Origin: Acuticoccus sediminis | Lineage (GTDB): Bacteria > Pseudomonadota > Alphaproteobacteria > Rhizobiales > Amorphaceae | Assembly: GCF_003258595.1 (NCBI RefSeq) | Contig: NZ_QHHQ01000016.1 | Location: 1-43,116 of the forward strand | Length of the DNA stretch: 43,116 bases | Direction: 5' to 3' | Shown: in pieces, positions 34,075-42,006 of the stretch | Position numbering within the stretch: position 1 is the stretch's first letter | Layout: the number at the start of each line of letters is the position of its first letter | The notes under the pieces: model-generated | What the model saw: the letters and a program-made list of their open reading frames with translations, nothing else | What the model was told of the DNA's origin: nothing | Databases searched by the model: none | Program-made: the position numbers and the translations under genes

Positions 34075-36227
34075 TGCCCGTTGCACCCTACCCCGAGCGT
34101 GAGCGGTTCGACGCGCGCGAGAAGGTCCGCGGCCTTGCCGCCTACGCCGCCGACGTGCGGCTCGCGGGCATGCTCTACGCAATGACCGTGCCTGCGCCCG
34201 CCGTGCGCGGCCGGATCACCGAAATCGACACATCCGCGGCGAGCGCGGTCCCCGGCGTCGTACGGATTCTCACCGCGGACGACTTCCCGCACGAGGTGGA
34301 AGAGGGTCCGTTTCCGGGCGCCGCGCGGCCAACGTTGAGGAGGACCGTCGTCTCCCGTGGCGAGCCCGTCGCGCTGGTGGTCGCCGAGACCCTCGAAGCC
34401 GCGATCGAGGCGGCGGAGGCCGTGCGCGTGAGCATCGACGACGAGCCCTTCGCGGTGCGGATCGACCAGCAGGGCGCTGTCCGCGAGGACGCGGAGGGCG
34501 TGCACGCCGGAGACGCCGCGGCGGCGCTCGCCTCGGCGGCGACGGTGATCGAGGCCGAGTACGTCTCGCCCACCCAGCATCACAATCCGATCGAGCTTCT
34601 ATCGACGACCGCCGTCTGGGCGGACGGGCGGCTGACGATCTGGGAGGGCTCGCAGAACGTCGGCGCCATCAAGGCGGCCGTCGCCCAGTCGTTGCAGCTC
34701 GACCCGGCGATCATCGACGTGAAGAGCCCGACGGTCGGCGGCGCCTTCGGCCAGAAGGGGTGGACGCAGCGCCAGACCGCGATCGTCGCGCAGGCGGCGA
34801 TCTTCACCGGCCGGCCGGTGAAGCTCGTGATGCCGCGGGCGCAGATCTTCCACGTCGCGACGCATCGGCCGCACATCGTCCACCGCATCCGGATGGGCGC
34901 CGACGAGGCCGGCCGGATCGCCGGCGTCGACTACGATGCGGCGCAGCAGAACTCGCGCGGCGGCGGCTTCCCGCCGGAGTACCATTTGGGTGCGATCCGG
35001 CTCTACGGGATCGACAACTACAACGGCACCGCCGCCGACATCCGGACCGACGTCCAGAGCCCCGGCCACATGCGCGCGCCCTACGAGCATCCGGCGTGCT
35101 TCGCGCTCGACTGTGCAGTCGACGAGATGGCGGCGGCGCTGGGCCGCGATCCTGTCGAATACCGCCTGGCGCACGACACGACGACGGACCCGGCCACCGG
35201 GCAGCCGATGTCCTCGCGCTTCCTCAACGAGTGCCTGACCGAGGGGGCGAAGCGGTTCGGCTGGGCCCGCCGCTCGCCGGCCCCCGGCTCCATGGTCGAG
35301 GCGGACGGGACCCTCGTCGGCTGGGGCGTCGCGGGCGGCACCTACCCCGCCCTCGTCCACCCCGTGTTGGCGACGCTGCGCGTCACGGCCGACGGTCGCA
35401 CGCGGTTCGCGGTCGCGGGCCACGAGTTCGGCCAGGGCATCCGCACGGTGCTCGCGAACGTCCTCCTCGAGGCGCTGGGCGTCGAGGCGGACCGGCTGGA
35501 GATCCTGATCGGCGACACCACGGCCGCGCAGCAGCACCTGACGGCGGGCTCCTGGGGCAGTTTCAGCGCGGCGCCGGCGGCCGTCGCGGCGGCCGAGAAG
35601 ATGAAGGCGGCGCTGGCCGAGTTGTTGGACGGCCGCCAGATCGGCGGCACCGTCCACCAGCAGCTCGCGACGGTGAAGCGGCCTTATCTCGAGGTCGAGG
35701 TGACGCAGTTCGGCCCCGGACAGGACTCGGCACTCCTCGACCAGTGGCGGCAGTACGGCTTCGCCGTCACCGGCCCGGTCTACCCGGGGTTCACGTCGAT
35801 GAGCTACATCGCCCACTTCGTCGAGGTCCGGGTGGAACCGCGGACGCGGCGGGTGCGCGTGCCGCGCGTGGTCTCGATCGCCGATTGCGGTCGCGTGCTG
35901 AGCCCGCGCACGGCAGCGAGCCAGGTGCGCGGCGGCGTCATCTGGGGGATCGGCCACGCGCTGCGCGAGGCGACCGAGGTCGATCCGCGTTTCGGCGGCT
36001 ATCTCAACTGCGACATCGCCGACTACGTGATGGCGGTGAACGCCGACATCGGCGACATTGATGTCGGCTTCATCGACCGGCCCGACCCGCACGCCAACGC
36101 GCTCGGCGCCAAGGGTCTCGGCGAGGTCGCGATGTGCGGCGTCTCGGCGGCAGTGGCGAATGCCGTGTTCCACGCCACCGGCCGCCGGCTGCGCACCCTG
36201 CCGATCCGCATCGAGGATCTCATGTAG
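34074..36227 (+). CDS. paoC: Aldehyde oxidoreductase, molybdenum subunit (PaoC), copy 2
   Basis: 717 residues, catalytic subunit. Blocks: REKVRGLAAYAADVRLAGML, GGAFGQKGWTQRQ, RTDVQSPGHMRAPYEHPA, VAGHEFGQGIRTVLAN, QQHLTAGSWGSFSAAPAA, and catalytic Glu684 in KGLGEVAM. Compared with copy 1 the substrate-channel regions differ (for example EMGQGFRS against EFGQGIRT, and GGGFPPEYHLGAI against ARYDHFFRTGYHE), so the two enzymes may prefer different aldehydes. ATG 34074 overlaps the paoB stop (TGATG); the GTG three bases earlier is less likely. As with copy 1, no PaoD/XdhC chaperone gene follows. Confidence 0.93.
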   Translation: MPVAPYPERERFDAREKVRGLAAYAADVRLAGMLYAMTVPAPAVRGRITEIDTSAASAVPGVVRILTADDFPHEVEEGPFPGAARPTLRRTVVSRGEPVALVVAETLEAAIEAAEAVRVSIDDEPFAVRIDQQGAVREDAEGVHAGDAAAALASAATVIEAEYVSPTQHHNPIELLSTTAVWADGRLTIWEGSQNVGAIKAAVAQSLQLDPAIIDVKSPTVGGAFGQKGWTQRQTAIVAQAAIFTGRPVKLVMPRAQIFHVATHRPHIVHRIRMGADEAGRIAGVDYDAAQQNSRGGGFPPEYHLGAIRLYGIDNYNGTAADIRTDVQSPGHMRAPYEHPACFALDCAVDEMAAALGRDPVEYRLAHDTTTDPATGQPMSSRFLNECLTEGAKRFGWARRSPAPGSMVEADGTLVGWGVAGGTYPALVHPVLATLRVTADGRTRFAVAGHEFGQGIRTVLANVLLEALGVEADRLEILIGDTTAAQQHLTAGSWGSFSAAPAAVAAAEKMKAALAELLDGRQIGGTVHQQLATVKRPYLEVEVTQFGPGQDSALLDQWRQYGFAVTGPVYPGFTSMSYIAHFVEVRVEPRTRRVRVPRVVSIADCGRVLSPRTAASQVRGGVIWGIGHALREATEVDPRFGGYLNCDIADYVMAVNADIGDIDVGFIDRPDPHANALGAKGLGEVAMCGVSAAVANAVFHATGRRLRTLPIRIEDLM

Positions 36228-36240
36228 GGGCGTCTCGCGA

Positions 36241-36293
36241 AGCCGATGCCGGCGCGGCCCCCTTCATGAGGTCGCGCCGGTGCGGTCTCGGCT
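36241..36293. terminator. Two-step hairpin after paoC copy 2
   Basis: CCGGCGCG (36249-36256) pairs with CGCGCCGG (36273-36280). Outside it AGCCGA (36241-36246) can pair with TCGGCT (36288-36293), followed by TT. It begins 14 bases after the paoC stop and lies before the convergent DUF1330 gene. The T tract is short, so it is a moderate candidate. Confidence 0.4.
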
Positions 36294-36316
36294 TTCAACG
36301 GCCGCTCACCGCGTGG

Positions 36317-36730
36317 CTACCGGGAGCGGGTCGCGATGAAGCGCCAGTCGGCGAGGACGGCGAAGCGGTGCGGTTTCGCGCTGCGGATGTACGTCTCGCT
36401 GGCCAATACTCTCCTGAGATCGGCGAAGCGATCGTACCACACCACCGCGATGTCGTCCCACGCGTCGTCCTCGCCAACCATGATTCCGCCGAACTGCCTC
36501 CCCGCATAGAGGGGTTGGGGCGTGACGCCGACGTCGCCGCACGCCGCCATGAATCCACCGACATAGCCCTCGAAGTAGCCGGTGCGGGAATCGGACCTCG
36601 CGCCCTCGAAATTCTGCGGATAATCGGGGCGATCGCGAAACTTCAGAAGATTGACCATGACGACGGGGCCGTCGCCGGCCGCCTGTTCGGCAGCATCGAG
36701 GGCCGCCGGCGAAAGTTCGATGGAATGCAT
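36317..36730 (-). CDS. DUF1330-like protein
   Basis: 137 residues. GDGPVVMVNLLKFRDRPDY near the N-terminus and the later AVVWYDRFADLRRVLASETY follow the DUF1330 pattern (a dimeric ferredoxin-like alpha/beta barrel related to EthD/Dabb proteins). The conserved VNLLKFRD strand and the aromatic residues around it are intact. The function of the family is not established; some relatives act on aromatic or polyketide intermediates. It ends facing paoC copy 2, and its start lies near the plasmid origin region, whose repeats begin about 210 bases upstream. Confidence 0.75.
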   Translation of the reverse strand: MHSIELSPAALDAAEQAAGDGPVVMVNLLKFRDRPDYPQNFEGARSDSRTGYFEGYVGGFMAACGDVGVTPQPLYAGRQFGGIMVGEDDAWDDIAVVWYDRFADLRRVLASETYIRSAKPHRFAVLADWRFIATRSR

Positions 36731-36940
36731 GATAGGCTCTGGCTAATGTGCTCGGCCGTGGGCTTTCGCGTGGAAGGTCTTTTCAGCTCGTTTTCGATTC
36801 TCGGCGATAGAGTACCGGACTGGCGCTGGCGTAGGTCGATACCGGGGCATTTCACCGTGTCAGATAGGTGCTGCATGGCTCATGGCCGACGAGGAATGGG
36901 ATGCGACGCCTCTCATTCGGATCAGCGAATTTGGATTCGT

Positions 36941-36960
36941 AGATTCTAAGAGATTCTAAT
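36941..36960. repeat. AT-rich tandem 10-mers next to the iterons (possible unwinding element)
   Basis: AGATTCTAAG and AGATTCTAAT stand in tandem in a local AT-rich stretch (about 36930-36965), 45 bases before the first iteron. Short AT-rich direct repeats beside iterons are where iteron-type origins usually open. Together with the iterons this fills the 466-base gene-free stretch 36731-37196. Confidence 0.5.
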
Positions 36961-37004
36961 TCAGATGCGCCAATCGATTGATTTCGGTCTGGGATTGGGC
37001 CCCG

Positions 37005-37088
37005 TCCTGTCTTTATGGGGGCTTTGTCCTGTCTTTATGGGGGTACTATCCTGACCTGTTGGGGGAGGAAACCTGTCTTCGCTGGGGG
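37005..37088 (+). repeat. Iterons: four repeats at 22-bp spacing (oriV)
   Basis: TCCTGTCTTTATGGGGG occurs identically at 37005-37021 and 37027-37043. A variant, TCCTGACCTGTTGGGGG, is at 37049, and a fourth, beginning ACCTGTCTTCGC and ending in a G run, is at 37071. The starts are exactly 22 bases apart, about two helical turns, so Rep monomers would bind on one face of the DNA. The array lies 109 bases before repA. This is the standard layout of an iteron-controlled origin. Confidence 0.85.
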
Positions 37089-37098
37089 AGCGGCGTCC

Positions 37099-37128
37099 CC
37101 TGACCTGACTTGACTAGGTGGGGTCAGG
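37099..37128. promoter_or_regulatory. Inverted repeat resembling iteron halves, likely repA operator
   Basis: CCTGACC (37099-37105) and GGTCAGG (37122-37128) are inverted copies of the left part of the iterons. In iteron plasmids Rep dimers bind such an inverted repeat between the iterons and rep, and so repress rep. A DnaA-box-like TATCCACGA follows at 37151-37159, matching the consensus at most positions. Confidence 0.6.
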
Positions 37129-37196
37129 ACAGGCAGTGTTGATACGAATCTATCCACGAATCGTAGATACCGAGTGTGTCTGAATGAGAGTAGCAC

Positions 37197-38351
37197 ATGG
37201 ACGAGGATGACGCCTCCTCCGCCCGGCCCATGCGTGTGGCCGCCGTCTTGGCCCGGAAGGGAGGCGAGGACTTCGCCAAGCCGGGCAAGCTCGTAGAAGT
37301 CCGCTTCGTGAAGGGGCAGTCGCTCAGCCTTACGGCGTCGAGGCTCATGGCCTTGATGATCCTCGTGGCTGGCGGCGATGCCTGGCGTGACATCTCGCAC
37401 CGCATGCGAAAGGCCGATATTCGCAGGAGCCACAAAGGCAACGAGCGCATCGTGGACATGCTGGAAGAGCTGCATCGAACCCTGTTCGCCGAAGACGATC
37501 TGTCGTGGCGTGGCAAGAAAGCGACGAAGCGGTTCAATCTGATTCAGGCCTCGTGGGAGGAAGTCGAAGAGGGCGACAAGGAGACCGGGTGGATCGAGTG
37601 GCAGTTCACTGCGGACGCGCGGCGTCTGATCCAGGAGTCGGAGACCTACGCCGTGATGAACCGCCAGGCGGTGCTGGGATTTCGCTCCGCCTACGCGCTA
37701 AAACTGTATGAAGAAGGCGCCTTGCGGCTGCATCGACGCCAGCCGGTCTGGAAAGTCGACATTGTCGGGTTGCGTGCGGCTCTGGGGATCGACGAGACCA
37801 AATACTCGGACTTCGCCCAGTTGAGGCGCAAGGTCCTCGTCGTGGCCAAGGGCGAGATCGACCAACTGGCTCACTTTACGGTCGATTGGACCGAGACGCG
37901 CCGTGGCCGCGCGGTCGCGGAACTGGAATTCCGGTTCACGCCGAAGGACGCGCCGGCGCAGATCATGACGGTCGACGAGGTCAGCCGGCACTCGGCGGGC
38001 CGCCGCGCTCGCAGGAGAGGCGAGGTCGAACGCGAGGTCGGGCCCCTTCCACCCGGCGTCGAGGCGCCAGAGTCCCCTGCCCCGCGAGCCGCGCCGGCAC
38101 GGCAGCGAAGCGCCAAGTACGGTGCGGTGGTCTGGGATCGCTTTCCGGACGGCGGGCTTCAGTTCGGACCCACCGGCCAAGCGGCGCGCGAGATCGCGCT
38201 CAAGGTCGGCGGCGGATGGGATGTGGACCTGATCGCGGACGCCTATCGGGAACACATGGGAAGCCGATTGACGTCCCTGTCGGGAACGAAACTGGAGAAG
38301 TCTTGGAAGGGATTTTGCGAAGCGTTCTACGCGCGGCGGGGTCGTCCGTGA
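37197..38351 (+). CDS. repA: Replication initiator protein (Rep_3 family)
   Basis: 384 residues. Two winged-helix domains can be traced. The first spans about 30-150 (FVKGQSLSLTASRLMALMIL, KATKRFNLIQASWEEVEE). The second spans about 155-260, with RSAYALKLYEEGALRLHRRQ, VDIVGLRAALGIDETKYSDF, LRRKVLVVAKGEIDQLAHFT and VAELEFRFTP, the pattern of Rep_3 initiators. A Pro/Ala/Arg-rich linker (about 265-305) joins a C-terminal domain of about 80 residues. The protein should bind the iterons upstream, recruit DnaA and helicase, and repress itself at the inverted repeat. ATG 37197 has a GAGAG upstream. The first parS-like palindrome begins four bases after its stop. Confidence 0.85.
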   Translation: MDEDDASSARPMRVAAVLARKGGEDFAKPGKLVEVRFVKGQSLSLTASRLMALMILVAGGDAWRDISHRMRKADIRRSHKGNERIVDMLEELHRTLFAEDDLSWRGKKATKRFNLIQASWEEVEEGDKETGWIEWQFTADARRLIQESETYAVMNRQAVLGFRSAYALKLYEEGALRLHRRQPVWKVDIVGLRAALGIDETKYSDFAQLRRKVLVVAKGEIDQLAHFTVDWTETRRGRAVAELEFRFTPKDAPAQIMTVDEVSRHSAGRRARRRGEVEREVGPLPPGVEAPESPAPRAAPARQRSAKYGAVVWDRFPDGGLQFGPTGQAAREIALKVGGGWDVDLIADAYREHMGSRLTSLSGTKLEKSWKGFCEAFYARRGRP

Positions 38352-38354
38352 CGC

Positions 38355-38374
38355 GAATTGCAGGGCTGCAATTC
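38355..38374. other. Putative parS centromere site 1
   Basis: GAATTGCAGGGCTGCAATTC: 9-bp arms around GG, a near-perfect palindrome starting four bases after the repA stop. Its 16-bp core ATTGCAGGGCTGCAAT recurs with one mismatch before parA and exactly, on the other strand, between parA and parB. Repeated palindromes confined to a parAB locus are the usual form of ParB binding sites. Confidence 0.7.
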
Positions 38375-39039
38375 GGGGTTTGAAGGAAGCTGATGGCCCT
38401 ATCCCTTGATCGGTCCGCAGCAAAGCTTTCCTATCGGGGTCCATCGCTCTGGGTCCTGCTTCCCGCCCGGGTTGCGCGACGTCCATGCCGAATACGTAGG
38501 TCCGGGATCCGGTGAGCCGGCCGACTTCGCCGATGGCCGAGGGACAGGATGGGCCTGCTCTCTCGGGGCTTCTTCGTGCAAGCGTCGAGACGGTCGGGCT
38601 ATCGCGATCTCTTGAGGCGACGCGGCGAGGCGCATGCCGAGAATCCGCGCTGCGCCCCTTCTCCGTGTCACGCCATTTCCTTGGAGTGAACGATCGGATG
38701 ATCCGCTGCGACGTTGCGGCCGAACCTCGTTGGGCGTGATTTGTATGAGACGACGTGATCGCCCGCGTGGTCGTCGAATGGAGCGCCCCCTAGCGGCGAC
38801 GGGACCGTCTGAGCATCGTGCCGGTCGAATCGCTCGGCGCTCCGATCCGACGGCTGTGGCACTTCATCACGAACACGTCCATCGGGAGGCGGTCGTGCAT
38901 ATGTCTGCGAGAATGTTTTCGCTCGGACTGCCTTGGTGTCTCCGAACGCTCAACCGTCGATTGTTCGGCGCGCTGACGCTCTGTGAACGCCGTGTTCCGA
39001 AGCGGTTTGGCAGCGTGATCGGAGTGTCGCTCGCCACGG

Positions 39040-39061
39040 GAAATTGCAGGGCTTCAATTTC
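39040..39061. other. Putative parS centromere site 2
   Basis: GAAATTG (39040-39046) and CAATTTC (39055-39061) are inverted arms. The core, ATTGCAGGGCTTCAAT at 39043-39058, differs by a single base from the core of site 1. The site lies about 340 bases before parA. Confidence 0.6.
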
Positions 39062-39336
39062 GGTTGTCCAGCGCTGGAGAATCGCCCATGAGTCGAAATC
39101 GGGAGTCGCGCTGTGGTCAACTTTCGAACTTGGAGGCGCCACCACCATTTTTCTGCAAGTGGCGCCATTCCGTGAAGATTATCGCAAGGGAGAGGCCGTT
39201 AGTGTATTGCCGACTCCGGCGACGCGCATTGCCCGCCGCGCCAGCGTCGAGGCGGTCTCTCGGCCCCCAAAAGGTCAGGATGGAGCGCCTGCTTTCCATT
39301 CGGATGTCGAAATGGGCCGGCTTTCACTTTTTGGGA

Positions 39337-39354
39337 GTGAATGTCTGTGAATGT
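39337..39354 (+). promoter_or_regulatory. Direct repeats GTGAATGT before parA
   Basis: GTGAATGT occurs at 39337-39344 and 39347-39354, ten bases apart (one helical turn), 45 bases before parA. ParA proteins with an N-terminal DNA-binding domain repress their own operon by binding such repeats. This is a candidate operator or part of the promoter. Confidence 0.4.
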
Positions 39355-39398
39355 GCAAATGCGGCCGTTGTGAGTGTGGCGGTGATTAGGTGCGACAG

Positions 39399-40601
39399 AT
39401 GGCAACGACGATAGATGACGTGCGAATGACGGAGCTGCTCGACGTGGCATCTCTGGCGGGACGGTCCTCGACTGTCATCGAGAAGCTGCGCTCCGCGGCG
39501 CAGGGGGCGCGGGCCGCAGAGCGCCGGGAACCAACCTTTCCGATCGGAAAGGCGGCGGATCTCGTCGGACGCACCACGGCGGCCATCCGGGATGCTGAGA
39601 GCGACGGGCGCCTCGTCGCACCAGCGCGCGGGGAGAACGGGCGGCGTTTCGGCTACACGCTCGCTCAGCTGAACGACATGCGCGGGACGTTCGGCACACG
39701 TCCGTGGCGCGATGCGGACGACCCGTGCTCGATCGTCGCGGTGCAGAACTTCAAAGGCGGCGTGGGCAAATCGACGGTGTCGGTGCACCTGGCGCAATAT
39801 CTGGCGATCCGCGGCTATCGCGTGCTCCTGATCGATTGCGACAGCCAGGCCTCGGCGACGACGCTGTTCGGCTACGTTCCGGACCTCGACCTTTCGGAAG
39901 GCGACACGCTCTATCCCTATCTGCGCGAGGGGGAGCGCGTCTCGCTGGACTACGCGATCCGCAAGACACACTTCGACGGGCTGGATCTCATCCCGGCGAA
40001 CCTCAGACTGTTCCAGTCCGAATACGAGCTCGCGGCGCGCATGGCGCGAGGGCAGGGCACTCTGCTCAACCGGTTGGCTCAGGGTATCGCGTCGGTGCAG
40101 GACCTCTACGACATCGTCGTGTTGGACCCGCCGCCCGCGCTCGGCGCGATCTCGCTGTCGGTGCTGCGTGCGGCTAACGCACTCGTCGTCCCGGTGCCGC
40201 CCACGGTAATGGATTTCTCGTCGACCGCCGCGTTCCTAGCGATGCTGGACGAAACGATCGCCGAACTCGGATCACGGGATCTAGCCCCGCAGCTCTCGTT
40301 CCTCCGATTCGTGGCATCGAAGGTCGACGAGGGCAAGTCGATGCAGAAGGGGCTGCTCGACCTCATGCGCCAGCTCTACGGCAATTCGATGCTGCGCACG
40401 CCGCTCAAGGACTCGGCTGAGATCGACAACGCCACTGCGCGTCTGATGACGGTCTACGAACTGGACGGACCGATGACGAGCAAGGCCGTCCGCGATCGGT
40501 GCCTGACATATCTCGACGGGGTGAACGGCGAGATCGAACTCGAAATCCGCAGGACTTGGCCGAGCCATCTGGCCCGCTTACGCAAAGAGGGGCACGCATG
40601 A
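39399..40601 (+). CDS. parA: Plasmid partition ATPase ParA (type Ia, with N-terminal HTH)
   Basis: 400 residues. Residues about 45-100 (FPIGKAADLVGRTTAAIRDA, then RFGYTLAQLNDMRGTFG) form a MerR-like DNA-binding region as in P1 ParA and RepABC RepA. The deviant Walker A box is FKGGVGKS (118-125, with signature Lys119 and Lys124), Walker A' is LLIDCDSQASAT (around 146-148), and Walker B is YDIVVLDPPPALG. ParA binds DNA non-specifically as ATP dimers and moves ParB-parS complexes; the HTH suggests it also represses the operon. ATG 39399 is chosen; GTG 39390 is an alternative. parB follows after 46 bases that contain parS-like site 3. Confidence 0.93.
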   Translation: MATTIDDVRMTELLDVASLAGRSSTVIEKLRSAAQGARAAERREPTFPIGKAADLVGRTTAAIRDAESDGRLVAPARGENGRRFGYTLAQLNDMRGTFGTRPWRDADDPCSIVAVQNFKGGVGKSTVSVHLAQYLAIRGYRVLLIDCDSQASATTLFGYVPDLDLSEGDTLYPYLREGERVSLDYAIRKTHFDGLDLIPANLRLFQSEYELAARMARGQGTLLNRLAQGIASVQDLYDIVVLDPPPALGAISLSVLRAANALVVPVPPTVMDFSSTAAFLAMLDETIAELGSRDLAPQLSFLRFVASKVDEGKSMQKGLLDLMRQLYGNSMLRTPLKDSAEIDNATARLMTVYELDGPMTSKAVRDRCLTYLDGVNGEIELEIRRTWPSHLARLRKEGHA

Positions 40602-40610
40602 CGGGCGTAA

Positions 40611-40626
40611 ATTGCAGCCCTGCAAT
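40611..40626. other. Putative parS centromere site 3 (between parA and parB)
   Basis: ATTGCAGCCCTGCAAT is the exact reverse complement of the core of site 1. It sits 10 bases after the parA stop and 22 bases before the parB start, which argues against the alternative parB start inside it. Confidence 0.7.
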
Positions 40627-40647
40627 CAGCTTCGGGTGGGGCGTCGT

Positions 40648-41697
40648 ATGAGCTCGAAAAACCGCAATTTCATGAGCGATCTGGCGTCCTCGGTCGAGCA
40701 GGCCACGGAGCCGGTGGACCGGTCGACACGGCGTGGGGGCGGTGTTCTGGGCGGGCGGAGCAACCGGCTCGCCGAGATCGCCTCGGGCGCGGCCGTCGAC
40801 AATCCGCAGGAATTCGTCGATCCCGCACGGTGCCGGATCTGGGAGCGTCACAACCGGGACTATACCGCGCTCAACTACGATCGCTGTCGCGATCTCATCG
40901 ATAGCATCCTGGCGCAGGGCAAGCAGGAGGTGCCGGCGATCGTCCGTCGTGTCTCCGACGACCGGCATTACGACTACGAGGTCATCTGTGGCGCGCGGCG
41001 CCACTGGAGCGTTCTGTGGTTGCGGCGAAACAACCATCCGGAAATCCGCTACCTCATCGAAGTGCGTACGCTTACCGATGAGCAGGCGTTCAGAATTTCT
41101 GACCTCGAAAACCGCGCCCGGGAAGATCTTACGGACCTAGAGCGTGCCAGAGATTATCTGAAGGCACTTGGCCTATACTATAACGGCCGGCAGAAGGATA
41201 TGGCGAAGCGGATCAACCAGTCGGAGGCCTGGCTCAGCCGGTATCTCGACTTGGCACGGTTGCCGCCGGAGCTCGTCGAAGCATTTCCGGATCCGTACGA
41301 GCTGAAGATCTCGCACATTGGCGCCCTCAAACCGATCCTCAAGGCCGACGACATGCGCGCTGCCGTCCTGGTCGAGGCGCGCCGGATCAGCGAACAGCGT
41401 GACGGCGGGGTGGTGGGGGGACCGACCAACGCGCCAGAAATGATCCGCCGACTGGTCATCGCCGCCGAGCGGGTGGCGCGATCTGGCACACCGGCGAAGG
41501 CGCAGACAGCCCCCAAGAGGTCAGGAATTGGCTCGGGCACGATCTGCGACGACGCTGGTGCGCCGCTCTTGCGGGTCGATGGGAAGGATCGCAGGGCGCT
41601 GACGCTGACACTGTTCCACAAGGGGGGAGGGGACCGGGCCGCCGCCGAGGCCGCCCTCAGAGATCTGCTGGACCGGTACTGGCCCAAGCCATCGTAA
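40648..41697 (+). CDS. parB: Plasmid partition protein ParB
   Basis: 349 residues. The N-terminal ParB/Sulfiredoxin (CTPase) domain includes IWERHNRDYTALNYDRCRDL, QEVPAIVRRV, YDYEVICGARRHWSVLWLR (the GxRR nucleotide-binding motif) and DEQAFRISDLENRAREDLTD. The central HTH is RQKDMAKRINQSEAWLSRYL, and LARLPPELVEAFPDP follows. The C-terminus is a short dimerisation domain. ParB binds parS, spreads as a CTP clamp and is moved by ParA. ATG 40648 leaves parS-like site 3 in the intergenic space; ATG 40672 is also possible. The domain order resembles RepB of RepABC plasmids. Confidence 0.92.
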   Translation: MSSKNRNFMSDLASSVEQATEPVDRSTRRGGGVLGGRSNRLAEIASGAAVDNPQEFVDPARCRIWERHNRDYTALNYDRCRDLIDSILAQGKQEVPAIVRRVSDDRHYDYEVICGARRHWSVLWLRRNNHPEIRYLIEVRTLTDEQAFRISDLENRAREDLTDLERARDYLKALGLYYNGRQKDMAKRINQSEAWLSRYLDLARLPPELVEAFPDPYELKISHIGALKPILKADDMRAAVLVEARRISEQRDGGVVGGPTNAPEMIRRLVIAAERVARSGTPAKAQTAPKRSGIGSGTICDDAGAPLLRVDGKDRRALTLTLFHKGGGDRAAAEAALRDLLDRYWPKPS

Positions 41698-41739
41698 GTG
41701 CCATTTCGCCACCCTCGCGTGCGAGCTTCTCAATCGGGC

Positions 41740-41849
41740 AAGTTCGGCACGAAGGCTGATGCCAAGATGACCATCCTGGCCGGCGCCACTCCGCGCTCGC
41801 TTACCTCTCACACATCAACTACGAAAGTGCCGTCAAGCTGCGCCTTTAA
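41740..41849 (+). pseudogene. IS3-family OrfB (transposase) C-terminal remnant
   Basis: KFGTKADAKM (41740-41769) matches the F-x-T+-x-EA+ block near the end of IS3 OrfB. After a frameshift or small deletion, RRHSALAYLSHINYE (41781-41825) follows and ends in a stop at 41849. RRHSALGYLSP-x-x-YE is the classic C-terminal block of IS3-family OrfB after the catalytic Glu. No catalytic domain remains. Apart from this the 309 bases between parB and the antitoxin gene hold nothing recognisable. Confidence 0.7.
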
Positions 41850-42006
41850 TCAGTAACCTCTCATTAATGTTCGCTGAAATGGGGCAACTCCAACTCCACT
41901 TTGAACCCTACTGTAGGTGTGCCCCTGGAACGCCGGAAGGCAGGCGAGCACTTACCGCACCCGATCAACTTAGAAGGGCAAGGGGCACGATAGCAGTCCA
42001 GGCCGG

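Larger units (their letters stand above)
38375..39398. other. Non-coding stretch between repA and parA
   Basis: About 1 kb without a recognisable gene. Open frames here have no family motif, no good ribosome site and unlike codon use. It holds the second parS-like site (39040-39061), a hairpin with perfect 8-bp arms GGCGCCAC/GTGGCGCC (39135-39166), and direct repeats before parA. A plasmid centromere or incompatibility region is the likely role. Confidence 0.5.

Noticed and set aside
37005-37088. Short regularly spaced repeats as a CRISPR array
   Set aside because: The repeats are 17 bases with 5-base gaps, no spacers of 30 bases or cas genes are present, and a rep gene follows. They are iterons.
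38634-39350. Open frame of 238 codons between repA and parA
   Set aside because: No recognisable motif, no good ribosome site, unusual amino-acid composition, and it runs across parS-like site 2.
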